Counted from the stretch's first letter, positions 11,701 to 19,385 are shown. The stretch: DNA of 64,000 nucleotides from Nitrospirota bacterium (GCA_004296885.1 SCVN01000003.1:1-64000), one strand, 5' to 3'. Translations and numbers: made by a program. The notes: generated by a model not told the origin, from the letters alone.

Positions 11701-12151
11701 AGGTGTCCAGCACGTCGTTGATCAGGGAGCGATAGCGGGCCTCGGCCTCCCGCGCCGCCCGGCGCTCCTCCGCCTGCGCCAGCACGGCGCGGATCGAGGC
11801 GGACAAACGGACGACATGTTCGGAGGACGATTTGAGGACGTAATCGTCCAGGCCGGCCTTCATCGCCTCCACGGCGATTTCCTCGCTGCCGGTCCCGGTG
11901 AACATCACCACCGGACAGTCGGGATACCGGCTCTTGACGGCGCGCAGGACCGCCAGGCCGTCCGTCCAGCCCAATTGATAGTCCGTGATCGCGATGTCGA
12001 ACCCGCCCGCCGCCAAGGCCTGCCGCAGGCCGGCCAGACTGTCCACCTCGCGAATCTTGGCATCGGGCAGGTCCTGTCGCAGAAGATCTCCGGCCAGCTT
12101 GCGGATCTGTTCGTCATCGTCGATGAGCAGGATGTTCGGTGGCTGGCTCAT
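8738..12151 (-). CDS. Receiver-PAS hybrid histidine kinase (1137 aa)
   Basis: Starts with a receiver domain (about 5-125): acidic pocket IDDD, phospho-acceptor Asp in ITDYQLG, and a conserved Lys in DDYVLK. Six PAS domains follow (about 140-265, 275-395, 400-520, 525-650, 655-775, 785-900), then HisKA with H-box HEIKNPL and a complete HATPase (NLLLNA, DDGSGI, GTGLGL). An N-terminal receiver before PAS and kinase domains suggests that phosphorylation by another kinase tunes this one; that is inference. Its ATG overlaps the stop of the preceding kinase gene by 4 bp, so translation is probably coupled. Its ATPase domain lacks the palindromic insert seen in its neighbours, and so serves as the empty-site reference. 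No transmembrane segment. Confidence 0.93.
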   Translation of the reverse strand: MSQPPNILLIDDDEQIRKLAGDLLRQDLPDAKIREVDSLAGLRQALAAGGFDIAITDYQLGWTDGLAVLRAVKSRYPDCPVVMFTGTGSEEIAVEAMKAGLDDYVLKSSSEHVVRLSASIRAVLAQAEERRAAREAEARYRSLINDVLDTSAVGLFILDASFRVVWINEAMERYFGIRRADVIGQDKRRLIQERIKSLFDQPDDFAARILQAYKRNNGELRFECHMPGADGREERWLEHRSLPIRTGSYAGGRIEHYYDITERKRAEEALREHEQQLRLFTQATNDLFWNLDMVSGVLTRSIGFTRVFGYTAEEMTQNLQWWEDRLHPDDRERVLSAYHEALAKGDRTCSYEYRFRRRDNSYAVISDRAYIVRDKTGKPIRSLGAMTDISERKRAEEVLRRSVEMFKTIFEQAPMGIALIDSLTGRIYAVNARFAQIAGRTVEEMTRIDWMSITHPDDVQKDLDNMALLNAGTITGFQMEKRYLLPAGAAVWINMTIAPVTVEDKTHPRHLCMIEDITERKRAEITLRTAKDYAENLIQTANAIVIELDQNGNVKVFNQAAENITGYTCKELAGRSWFETVVPRGRFPQVWEVFQRLTSGGLPKNFENPILTKSGEERYIVWQNNEVREQDRIVGSVSFGIDITERKRVENALFRERLRLQSILESASDGIHVLDEAGNVVLANRAFCEMLGYSAEEALRLNVADWEAQWTKEELRVRFVQLTGMQRFETRHRRRDGTLLDVEVSATGLSVDGEKLIYAASRDITVRKALEWKAQEASERMATMIQSSPMAITVLDAEGRVQIWNPAAERIFGWSAEEVLGGPLPTVPEERQDEHREFVTRVLADQAFTGLEVVRRRKDGSPVTISLSAASLRNKEGRITGVMGIMADVTERKQMERYAGRLERLAALGQLLGGIAHEIKNPLFVLTGRLQLLKEKLAAQDYGALPSDLDKIEVAAKRMAHVTERFLTLARPAQLQQARCDIRTILDEMLDFLSNELMKNHIRLVVEMPPDLPAIWSDPRQLQEAFLNLLLNAIQEMASSHGRGTLTVAATLRKGWIEVRIQDDGSGILPEHRPKLFDPFFSTKPAGEGTGLGLWTVRTIVMSLKGQVTCETEVGRGTTFIVRLPAKPSLPPPGAPR

Positions 12152-13512
12152 GGATGGTCTTTCCGATTCTGGTCAAGCCGATCCTGGTCAAGGGGCCGGG
12201 TCTTCCCGGCCGGGAGTGGATCAAGCGACAGGGGAGGCTCCGTCGCCACGGGCAGCCGGACGATGAACGTCGCCCCTTGCCCCGGTCGCGATTCACAGGT
12301 CACGGTGCCCTTGAGCGCCATGACGGTCGTCCGGACGGTCCAGAGTTCCAAGCCTGTTCCCTTGCGGGACTCCGGCTTGGCAGAAAACGGCTCGAACAGG
12401 CGGGCCACTTGCTCCGGCGAGATCTCGGGCCCGTCGTCTTGCATCCGCACCTCGATCCATCTTTCCACAGGCTCTGATGGCTGAGTGCTGACGGTTGAAC
12501 GCTGCGCGCTCACCGTCAACGTCCCCTTGCCGTTCGCCCGCATGTGCTCGACGGCGTAGAGCATGAGATTCAGAAACATCAGCCGGAATTGGTTCGGGTC
12601 CGCCAAGACTTCCGGGAGATCTGATGCAATCCTGGTGATCAGTTTGATTCGGTCCTTGGCGAAATGATCCGCGAGAAACGCCGCGGCCTCTTCCACGGTG
12701 AAGGCCACGCGGCAGGGCTCGGGGTGCGACCGGTGGGCAGCCGTAAAGGCATCCATCTGGCCCAGGGCGGCGGTCAGGCGCTGGACCGCCGCCTGGATTT
12801 TCCCGACATCGGCCTTGAATTCGACGCTCTCGGGCTGCGTCAGTTTGCTTTCCAGCAGCTGCAGCCGGCCCGTCAGGATGAACAGCGGGTTCTTTACCCC
12901 GTGCGTAATCCCTTCCAGCAGTTGCCGCATGGTCTCGACTCCCGCCAGGCGGATGGATTCGGCTTCCTCCCGTTTGCGAACCGAAATATCCTGGACGACC
13001 GCCAGGACATAGCGGCGCCGGTCGGGAGACGGCACCGAGGCCAGCGTCAGATCGCAGGGGACCCGCGTGCCGTCCCGTCTGGTGCCGATGACCTCGACCA
13101 CTTGTCCGATCAGCGCGCTCTCGCCGGTCTGAAAATAGCGGGTCAAGCCGATGTGCAAGGCCTCCTGCTCGAGCGGGGAGACGAGGGTTTCGATGCGTTG
13201 CCCGACCAGTGCGCCGGCCGGCCACCCGAAGATCTGGTGCGCCGCCGGATTGGCAAACACGATGGCTCCGGTGTCGTCGATCTCGACGATCCCGTTGAGG
13301 GCGGCGCGCAGGATCGCCACGAGATGGGCCTCCGCCCGCTTCCGCTCTCGATTCGCGACCTTCAGTTGCTCCGCCATCCGGCTATGGAGGAGGCGGATAC
13401 GCTCGGCCTGCTTCAACCCTTCACGCAGGAGATGCACTTCCGCTTCCAGCTGGTGGATGGTCTTGACCGGCGCAGCCTGCGGCATGTCTGCCCTCGTTTC
13501 GCTCTCACTCAT
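12148..13512 (-). CDS. PAS histidine kinase with degenerate catalytic boxes (probable pseudokinase, 454 aa)
   Basis: Short kinase-like protein: N-terminal coiled coil (about 15-65), one PAS domain (65-180), HisKA (about 185-255) and HATPase (about 270-420). The frame is intact, but key residues differ from its neighbours. The H-box is H204-G205-VKNPL, with Gly for the usual Glu. The N-box reads NLMLYA, with Tyr319 replacing the Mg-binding Asn. G1 is DDGPE, with Glu363 for Gly. The F-box is altered, and G2 is GTGLEL, with Glu389 for Gly. Known HisKA/HATPase chemistry needs these residues, so it is probably inactive as an autokinase (inference). His204 could still act as a phosphotransfer or docking site. 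It overlaps the ODP-like gene upstream by 8 bp and the receiver kinase downstream by 4 bp. A family C repeat encodes part of the loop before WIEVR. Confidence 0.9.
   Translation of the reverse strand: MSESETRADMPQAAPVKTIHQLEAEVHLLREGLKQAERIRLLHSRMAEQLKVANRERKRAEAHLVAILRAALNGIVEIDDTGAIVFANPAAHQIFGWPAGALVGQRIETLVSPLEQEALHIGLTRYFQTGESALIGQVVEVIGTRRDGTRVPCDLTLASVPSPDRRRYVLAVVQDISVRKREEAESIRLAGVETMRQLLEGITHGVKNPLFILTGRLQLLESKLTQPESVEFKADVGKIQAAVQRLTAALGQMDAFTAAHRSHPEPCRVAFTVEEAAAFLADHFAKDRIKLITRIASDLPEVLADPNQFRLMFLNLMLYAVEHMRANGKGTLTVSAQRSTVSTQPSEPVERWIEVRMQDDGPEISPEQVARLFEPFSAKPESRKGTGLELWTVRTTVMALKGTVTCESRPGQGATFIVRLPVATEPPLSLDPLPAGKTRPLDQDRLDQNRKDHP
12465..12512. repeat. In-frame family C insert C2 in degenerate kinase
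   Basis: Words GGCTGAGTGCTGACGGTTGA encode part of QRSTVSTQPSEPVE before WIEVR, the same loop position as B1 and B2. Confidence 0.7.
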
Positions 13513-14287
13513 AGTCGGGATACAGAAGATCCAGTCCGCACTGCAGGTTCGCCATATAATCGAGTGCGGCCTTCACGTGTTGAGGCCCGATGATGGAGCC
13601 GTGCTGCGGAAGGATGGCGTGGATGGTCAGACCGGCCAGGCTCTTCACATACCCCCTGGTGGCCTTGTTCGACGCCATGTATTCAAGGTTGAAGAGGTTC
13701 ATGCTGATGACATGGGTCTCGAAGTCCTTCACGACCAGCTCCCAGTTCATGTCCAGAGCGCCCCAGATGTCGCCGGAAAACAGGAACCCGGAGAACGTGT
13801 CGTAAGTCGTGATGGCGCCGGGGAAATGCAGAAAGGGGGCGGGGATGAACCGGAGTTCGCCGCCACTGGGCAACGCATAGGTGGGATGCTGTTCCACATC
13901 ATAATAGCGGTACTCTCGTTGTCCATGGTGCGGCACGATGACGTGCGTGCGCGGCGAGGTCATGACCAGCATGTCCGGATTCAGGTTCAGCCAATCGACC
14001 ATGGACGCGCAGACATCCGGATCTTCATGGCACAGCACCATGCCCGTCACCTTGGCCGGATCGAACACTTGCGCCACTCGGGCCTTCACCTGCTCGAAGT
14101 AGGCCCGGCTGCCCGGGTCCACGAGGATGGCCTGGTCCCGATCGGTAATCAGATAGGTGTTACAGCGGAACGCGACCTCCTCGAGGCTTCCCACCCAGTA
14201 GATCGCCTGCCCGCTCCATTCATAGAGCTTGACCGGCGCCTCGCCCTGAAAATTCAGGCCCTCCAGCGTTCCTCCCCATTCCATCAT
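13505..14287 (-). CDS. ODP/FprA-like diiron metallo-beta-lactamase-fold protein
   Basis: 260-aa cytoplasmic protein of the metallo-beta-lactamase fold, closest to the oxygen-binding diiron (ODP) and flavodiiron groups. Visible ligand candidates are His87, Asp89 and Asp91 in HEDPDV, His154 (FLHFPG), Asp173 (SGDIWG) and His229 (PQHGS). The flavodiiron motif HxExDH is changed: Val92 stands where a ligand His is usual, a pattern I associate with ODP sensors rather than catalytic oxygen reductases. There is no flavodoxin domain. It overlaps the following degenerate kinase by 8 bp, so the pair may form an oxygen- or NO-sensing unit (inference). The start could also be the second Met, 3 bp downstream. 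Hydrolase activity is not excluded. Confidence 0.82.
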   Translation of the reverse strand: MMEWGGTLEGLNFQGEAPVKLYEWSGQAIYWVGSLEEVAFRCNTYLITDRDQAILVDPGSRAYFEQVKARVAQVFDPAKVTGMVLCHEDPDVCASMVDWLNLNPDMLVMTSPRTHVIVPHHGQREYRYYDVEQHPTYALPSGGELRFIPAPFLHFPGAITTYDTFSGFLFSGDIWGALDMNWELVVKDFETHVISMNLFNLEYMASNKATRGYVKSLAGLTIHAILPQHGSIIGPQHVKAALDYMANLQCGLDLLYPDYE

Positions 14288-14427
14288 CGTCGCCGTCTCC
14301 TCATCCGCCTGCGCACCAAGACCAACGCGTCAGTGTAGATGGCCTTGAGTTATTACGCAAGTCTGCTTAGTGCACACCGGCGCCGGCCCGGTCGCGAGTA
14401 TCGGTTTCCCGCACCATCCAACGCTCC

Positions 14428-17205
14428 TCAGCCTACGTCGGAACTGGGTGTGCCGAGCCCGGCGGCCGGCGGCGGATCAAGCCGCAGGGGAGGCTCCGTC
14501 ACCACGGGCAATCGGACGAGAAACGTCGCGCCTTGCCCTTCCTCCGATTCGACCTGCACCGTGCCATGCAACATCATCAAGTTGGATCGGACGATCCAGA
14601 GCCCCAGGCCGGTTCCCTCCCCTGGCGGCTTCGTGGTGAAGAACGGTTCAAACAGCTTGTTCCGCAGTTCCGGCGGGATGCCCGGCCCGTCGTCCTGGAT
14701 TCTGACTTCTATCCAGTCGCCTTCGGCGGCCGACGCGGAAACGGGGAAACGCGGCGACGCGGCGCTCTCCGTCTCGCCCCTTCCCCGTGTCTCCGTGTCT
14801 CCGTGTCCCGTATCGGCCGACGCGGCGACGCGGCGAGGGGGAGACGCGGCGATCTCCGCGTCCCCCGGTCCCCGTGTCCCCGTGTCGGTAACAAGCTGCA
14901 CACTCACCGTCAGCGTCCCTCGGCCACGAGTCTTCTCCATCGCCTCGATGGCATTCCTCATGAGTTGGAGAAAGATATCATCGAGCAGCGCCGGGTCGGC
15001 CTCGATGTCCGGAAGGTCCTGTGGGTATGCGGCAGCCACCTGGATATGCTTCCGCTCGAGTTCCTCGCCAAGACGGTCCAACGTGCGCTTCACCGCCGCC
15101 ATGACCGAACTGCGCCCCTGATTCGGCAACACCGGTCCGGCCAGATGCAGGAACTGCTGGACGATGGCGGCCAGACGTTTAGCGGTTTCCTGCGTCTTGT
15201 GGATGTCGGCCATGACCGCATCGTAATGGTATCGTTGCGCCGTGTCCTCGAGCAGTCGCTGTTGTCCCATCAGGATGAAGAGGGGGTTTTTGAGTTGATG
15301 GGCGATGCCGCCCAGCACTTGTGTGAGCGCGGAGAGGCGATCAAACTGCCGCATCTGCGTCTCCAGATTTTTGCGCTCCGCCAGATCGATCATCATGCCA
15401 AGATAGCCGACCACCTCGTTGGAGACATTGCGCAAAAGGGATACCGAGAGTTCCACCGAGACGATTCTCCCGTCTTTCGTCACGCGTTTCGTGTCCAGAA
15501 TGCGCACGAACTTCTCCTGCCTGGCTCGATCCATGATTGATTGCAGCTCGTCCCGCTTCGATTCCGGCACGGTCGGCAAAGGCCGCCCCAGCACTTCCTG
15601 CTCGGTCCATCCGAACAGGGCTTCGCATGCCGGATTCCACAAGACCACGTGGCCGGCGGCGTCGAGGATATTGATGCCGATGGGGGCGCTGCGGACGAGC
15701 GCCTGGAGCTTGGCCAGCGTTTCTGCGAGGGCCGCCTCGGTCTTCTTCCGTTCGACGAACTGCGCGACGCTCTGCGCCACGTTGTGCATGGCCTGGAGCA
15801 CGTTCTCGGACAGAGGTTTCCTGGCGAACATGGCCATCACGCCCAGCATGCGGCCCTCCAACAGCAGGGGGTACCCGGCAAAGGCCACCATGCCTTCCCG
15901 CTTGGCCCAGTCCTGCTGAGGGACACGGGGGTCTCCGATCACGTTGTTCGTCAAGTGGGGCTTTTGCTCCTGGGCGATGAGCCCGATCTTGAACTGGCCG
16001 ACGGGAATCCGGTAATGAGCCCCCTCCAGATTGGTATACAAGCCGGCGCTGGCACGCATCACCAGCTCCGTTCCGGAGGGATCGAGCATCCAGACGCGGG
16101 CGAATGCCCCGTCCAGATAGCGGACCATCGCCTCGGTGCATCCTTGGAGCCCGCCGGCGAGGGAGCCTGATGCCGCCAGTGTTTCTGCGATGGCGGCCGC
16201 AAAGGCCTTCAACCGGACCTGTTCCATGAGCTGTTCCTGATCCCGCTTGCGCTCGGTGATGTCGCGCACGGCGGCTTGCAGCACCGGCTTTCCCCGCCGC
16301 TCGTACCGGCTGAGCAACACGTCTGCCGGGAACAGGGAACCATCCAGCCGTCGGTGCAGCCACTCGAAGAACTGCGTGCCTTGCTCGTAGGCCTTCGCGA
16401 TCCGGTCCTTGGCGCCAACAAGAGATTCGCCGCCGTCAGGCTGCGTAGGAGGCGACAGTTGCCACGGAGGGACGCCGATGAGTTGCGCTTTCGAAGCAGC
16501 ACCGAATAATTGCACCGCGGCCGCATTGCAGTCGAAGAACCCCTGGTGATCCAATAACAGGAGGGCGTCGCGCGAGGAGTCAAACAACGCGCGGTATTGT
16601 TCTTCGGAATCCCGCAGCGCCGCCTCCGCCCGCTTGTGCTCCGTAATGTCAGCCATAATCCCCAAGATGCCGGAGATGTTGCCGTTGACATCGTGTAGCG
16701 GCGCCGTGGATAAGCTGATCTCCACCGGGGAGCCATCTTTCTTCCGGCGGACAACCTCAACGTTGGAGAAGGCTTCGTTCCGGAGGACGCGCGTGCGCAA
16801 CGCACGAGATTCCTCCAGCTTGTCGGGCGGGATGAACGGCATCGGACCTTCCAAGACTTCTGCTTCGCCCCACCCGAAAATCCGCTCCAAAGCCGGATTC
16901 CACATCTTGACCAGCCCATCACGATCGATCACCAGCACGCCGAGCGGCGAGGCCTGAATGATTGCGTGGAGCGCATCGTTCGAGGATCGTAGTGCCTCCG
17001 CCACCCGCTTGCGCTCAGCGACCTCTCCCTGAAGTGCTCCGTTCAGACGATTCATCTCCGTGTTTCGCTCCTTGAGGTCTCTCAAGAGGTTCTGCACGTT
17101 GTCGGACTGTTCGACAACGCATTGTTCCTGCACCTCCAATAATTGCTCCAATGCAGAGATCGTGGATCGCAGTTGGGCCACGTCCTGTTGTTCCTCCCTC
17201 TTCAT
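14428..17205 (-). CDS. PAS-GAF sensor histidine kinase (925 aa)
   Basis: Cytoplasmic kinase. Order: coiled coil (about 1-65), PAS domains (about 68-190 and 195-315), GAF (about 330-490), PAS (about 495-610), HisKA and HATPase. The ATPase domain has an intact N-box (LMRNAIEAM), DDGPGI and GTGLGL. The H-box is HQLKNPL, with Gln where neighbours have Glu after the phospho-acceptor His; this residue normally helps catalysis. A palindromic family B repeat of about 55 codons is inserted in frame between the beta strand LTVSVQ and WIEVR, at the same position as in the 3896-8665 kinase. Its ATG overlaps the stop of the upstream 255-aa sensor gene (ATGA), suggesting a two-protein sensor-kinase unit. 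Confidence 0.92.
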   Translation of the reverse strand: MKREEQQDVAQLRSTISALEQLLEVQEQCVVEQSDNVQNLLRDLKERNTEMNRLNGALQGEVAERKRVAEALRSSNDALHAIIQASPLGVLVIDRDGLVKMWNPALERIFGWGEAEVLEGPMPFIPPDKLEESRALRTRVLRNEAFSNVEVVRRKKDGSPVEISLSTAPLHDVNGNISGILGIMADITEHKRAEAALRDSEEQYRALFDSSRDALLLLDHQGFFDCNAAAVQLFGAASKAQLIGVPPWQLSPPTQPDGGESLVGAKDRIAKAYEQGTQFFEWLHRRLDGSLFPADVLLSRYERRGKPVLQAAVRDITERKRDQEQLMEQVRLKAFAAAIAETLAASGSLAGGLQGCTEAMVRYLDGAFARVWMLDPSGTELVMRASAGLYTNLEGAHYRIPVGQFKIGLIAQEQKPHLTNNVIGDPRVPQQDWAKREGMVAFAGYPLLLEGRMLGVMAMFARKPLSENVLQAMHNVAQSVAQFVERKKTEAALAETLAKLQALVRSAPIGINILDAAGHVVLWNPACEALFGWTEQEVLGRPLPTVPESKRDELQSIMDRARQEKFVRILDTKRVTKDGRIVSVELSVSLLRNVSNEVVGYLGMMIDLAERKNLETQMRQFDRLSALTQVLGGIAHQLKNPLFILMGQQRLLEDTAQRYHYDAVMADIHKTQETAKRLAAIVQQFLHLAGPVLPNQGRSSVMAAVKRTLDRLGEELERKHIQVAAAYPQDLPDIEADPALLDDIFLQLMRNAIEAMEKTRGRGTLTVSVQLVTDTGTRGPGDAEIAASPPRRVAASADTGHGDTETRGRGETESAASPRFPVSASAAEGDWIEVRIQDDGPGIPPELRNKLFEPFFTTKPPGEGTGLGLWIVRSNLMMLHGTVQVESEEGQGATFLVRLPVVTEPPLRLDPPPAAGLGTPSSDVG
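14728..14892. repeat. In-frame family B insert B2 in PAS-GAF kinase
   Basis: Two or three rounds of GACGCGGCGACGCGGCG words with complementary CCCCGTGTCTCCGTGTC words. The reading frame is kept through about 55 codons between LTVSVQ and WIEVR. Confidence 0.88.
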
Positions 17206-17969
17206 TGTGAAGTCCTTTCGGGAGTCACCTTGGATGGTCCGTCTTGGTGGAATACACGATCTTTATCGAACGGCAAAATCGCTGTCTTGACGCTCAAGGA
17301 GAGCGTCCGAAACATATTGGCCGTTTCGGTGGGAATGGAAACTTTGCTGAACATGATGACGGAAAAGAGTCGCCCGGAAGGGAGCAGGCCACCAAAACCG
17401 AGGCAGGAACAAATCCCGTATGGGATAACGAACTCTTTCTGGGCGGGAATATAGGGGCTGCCTCGTGCATTGGGCACATGGAACACGTTATAGCTCCTCT
17501 GCTCAGCCTCCAATATCAAATCCGGCGCCGGGGACAATATTGTGGCTATATCTAGTCCCGATTGTTTGATGAGTTGAGCGATCATCGGTGCCTGCTCCAC
17601 AACGGCCTTGCTGACCAACGGGATAGCCTGGTGTCCCATGGAATGTCGGACGGAATTCCACTCCGCCTTTTCTCCCACGGTTGCCAGCAAGGCGAGGCAC
17701 GTGACATCTTGCAGATGTGGATTCTGCCCAAGGCGGCGCGCGAATCCCTGGCGATCGTTGCTGAGCTGACCGTAATTGCAGGTGACGAAGAATCGCACCA
17801 GCGCACAAGCCTTGTCATCTGAATTGGCTATGACGAACTCATTGTATAAGTAGCTCACGATGGAGGATGCCACTTCCTCCATGTCGGCAGCAGTTTTCCC
17901 GGCCTTCCGGACCCAGCCACTGCAAAGCGCCATGTCCTTCAGGGTAAAATTTGTGAGGTCGTAAGGCAT
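17202..17969 (-). CDS. Putative sensor protein coupled to the downstream kinase (255 aa)
   Basis: No named family recognised. The C-terminal part (about 165-245, containing LPSGRLFSVIMFSKVSIP and a helix with TANMFRTLSLSVK) resembles the last strand-helix of GAF-type sensor domains. The N-terminus (YDLTNFTLKDMALCSG, then SIVSYLYNEF and CALVRFF) resembles an unnamed domain found ahead of PAS kinases. Soluble, with no signal peptide. I chose ATG 17969 because GAGGT lies 6 bases upstream; an upstream start at 18002 is possible but lacks a good ribosome binding site. Its stop overlaps the kinase start by ATGA, so it probably feeds a cytoplasmic signal to that kinase (inference). It is the first gene of the cluster, so the promoter should lie just above 17969. 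Confidence 0.75.
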   Translation of the reverse strand: MPYDLTNFTLKDMALCSGWVRKAGKTAADMEEVASSIVSYLYNEFVIANSDDKACALVRFFVTCNYGQLSNDRQGFARRLGQNPHLQDVTCLALLATVGEKAEWNSVRHSMGHQAIPLVSKAVVEQAPMIAQLIKQSGLDIATILSPAPDLILEAEQRSYNVFHVPNARGSPYIPAQKEFVIPYGICSCLGFGGLLPSGRLFSVIMFSKVSIPTETANMFRTLSLSVKTAILPFDKDRVFHQDGPSKVTPERTSQ

Positions 17970-18020
17970 CGGGTACCTCGCAAGCGTACAGCCGCCTAAC
18001 ACTCCTTCATCCGGCCTGGG

Positions 18021-18185
18021 TTATAAGACCCTGTGCTCTCGGAACAACAGCACGGGGGAGGACGGGCGCTGGAGCGCGGCCCGTGGGGCACTGCCCAGCA
18101 GAAACCGCGTCGCACCACGGGCACCTTTTTTCGCCTCCACGCCAGCGCCCTGCTTTCCATGTCCGCCGCCGTCGACGATAAGGCT
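18021..18185 (-). pseudogene. UspA C-terminal remnant
   Basis: The minus-strand frame ending at 18021 encodes GARGATRFLLGSAPRAALQR followed by SPVLLF. It aligns with the last residues of the intact UspA at 18508 (GRKGATRFLLGSASHTVLHR, then PCPVLVL). Homology stops upstream of about 18185 and no start or N-terminal UspA domain is found. It is a decayed paralogous fragment, probably from an old duplication. Confidence 0.75.
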
Positions 18186-18507
18186 GACCCTTCGCCTGGA
18201 TCTCATATCTCTGGGTCTCACCCAGAGCTGGAGCCAGGACACAGCAGAAGAAGCAAGAGAAATGCCCAGAGAAACAAAGAGTTTGCTTGTGACGTTCTCC
18301 AGTGTTTTCACGAGTATGAGAGGTCAGGCTATGTATGCTCGATAAGGCTGCTAAGTATGACCAAGCGCCCAGCTTGGCACTGTCGCCTTTAGCTACAGTT
18401 AGTCCTGCACAGTAAGTCGCATAATGGACCAGACCAAGGGCCATGGGCCGCCACTCATGCTCCGTTCGAACTTGCACTGAGTCTGATCGCCGATGCCCGC
18501 TTGTTGC
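18186..18507. other. Intergenic region without recognisable gene
   Basis: About 320 bases of lower GC between the UspA remnant and the intact UspA. I see no start with a ribosome binding site, no protein family and no tRNA. It may be decayed coding sequence from the duplicated UspA or foreign DNA. Confidence 0.5.
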
Positions 18508-19371
18508 CTACCGAAGCACCAGCACCGGGCAGGGGGTCCGGTGCAGGACCGTATGCGACGCGCTGCCCAGCAAAAACCGCGTGGCGCCCTTGCGGCCGCG
18601 GGAGCCCATCAGGATCAGGTCCGGTTTGGTCGCCCCGGCCCAGCCGATGATGGCATGGCCCGGATCGCCCAAGGTCACCGAGCCGGAGGCCTTGTACCCT
18701 TGCTTGGCGAGCTTCGCCGCGATGCCGTCTACGAAGTCCCTCGCGCTCGCAACGGCCTTTTCCTTCAGCGCCTCCGAATCCGAAATTCCCACCGGCCACA
18801 GAGGGGAGGCAAAGGGCAGGATCGTCAGGACGTTCACCTCGACCGGCTCCTTGAACGGTTTGGTCGCCAGAAACTTCTCGGCCTTCTCCGCATCCGCTGG
18901 CCCCTCCACCGGCACCAGGACGGTACGCAGTTCCTTCATCGGCCGGTTGACCACCAGCGTGGGGCAGGGGGCCTGCGTGACGATGCGGTGCGACACGCTG
19001 CCGAGCAGCACTTCCTGCACGGGCCCCAGGCCGCGCGCGCCGAGCACGACCAATCCCACCCGCTCCGCTTTGGCCACATCTAGGATCACGTCGGCCGGAT
19101 GTCCGACTTCCATCCGTTTGGTCGGCGCCCCCGTGTTGAAGGGCAGGATCGAAACGGTGCGGTCCAGCAACCGCTGGCCGTCCTCTTTCATGGCCCGTTC
19201 CACCGTCGTGTAGAGCTCCTGCGAGACTTCCGGCATCATCATGGGATAGGCTGGCTCCGGGACGTTCACCGCATGGAGCACGATCAACTGCTCGGCCGGC
19301 GCGAAATGGCTCAACGCCCGCGCCGCCTCGAACGATTGATCCGATCCGTCCACCGCGAGTAGGATTTTCAT
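18508..19371 (-). CDS. Tandem universal stress protein (287 aa)
   Basis: Two UspA domains in one chain (about 1-145 and 150-287). The first begins MKILLAVDGSDQSFEAA. Each half carries the ATP-binding pattern G-x2-G-x9-G-S: GARGLGPVQEVLLGS in the first, GSRGRKGATRFLLGS in the second. Known family members are cytoplasmic nucleotide-binding stress proteins. The start is supported by AAGGAGG 5 bases upstream of ATG 19371. It lies alone between a UspA fragment and a family A repeat and is likely monocistronic. This is one of four intact UspA genes in the window. Confidence 0.93.
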   Translation of the reverse strand: MKILLAVDGSDQSFEAARALSHFAPAEQLIVLHAVNVPEPAYPMMMPEVSQELYTTVERAMKEDGQRLLDRTVSILPFNTGAPTKRMEVGHPADVILDVAKAERVGLVVLGARGLGPVQEVLLGSVSHRIVTQAPCPTLVVNRPMKELRTVLVPVEGPADAEKAEKFLATKPFKEPVEVNVLTILPFASPLWPVGISDSEALKEKAVASARDFVDGIAAKLAKQGYKASGSVTLGDPGHAIIGWAGATKPDLILMGSRGRKGATRFLLGSASHTVLHRTPCPVLVLR

Positions 19372-19385
19372 ACGGCCTCCTTAGT

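Noticed and set aside
14288-14427. Separate gene or terminator in the 140-bp gap between the PAS-GAF kinase and the ODP-like gene
   Set aside because: No hairpin with U-tract and no coding frame with a ribosome site were seen; the cluster is probably continuous.
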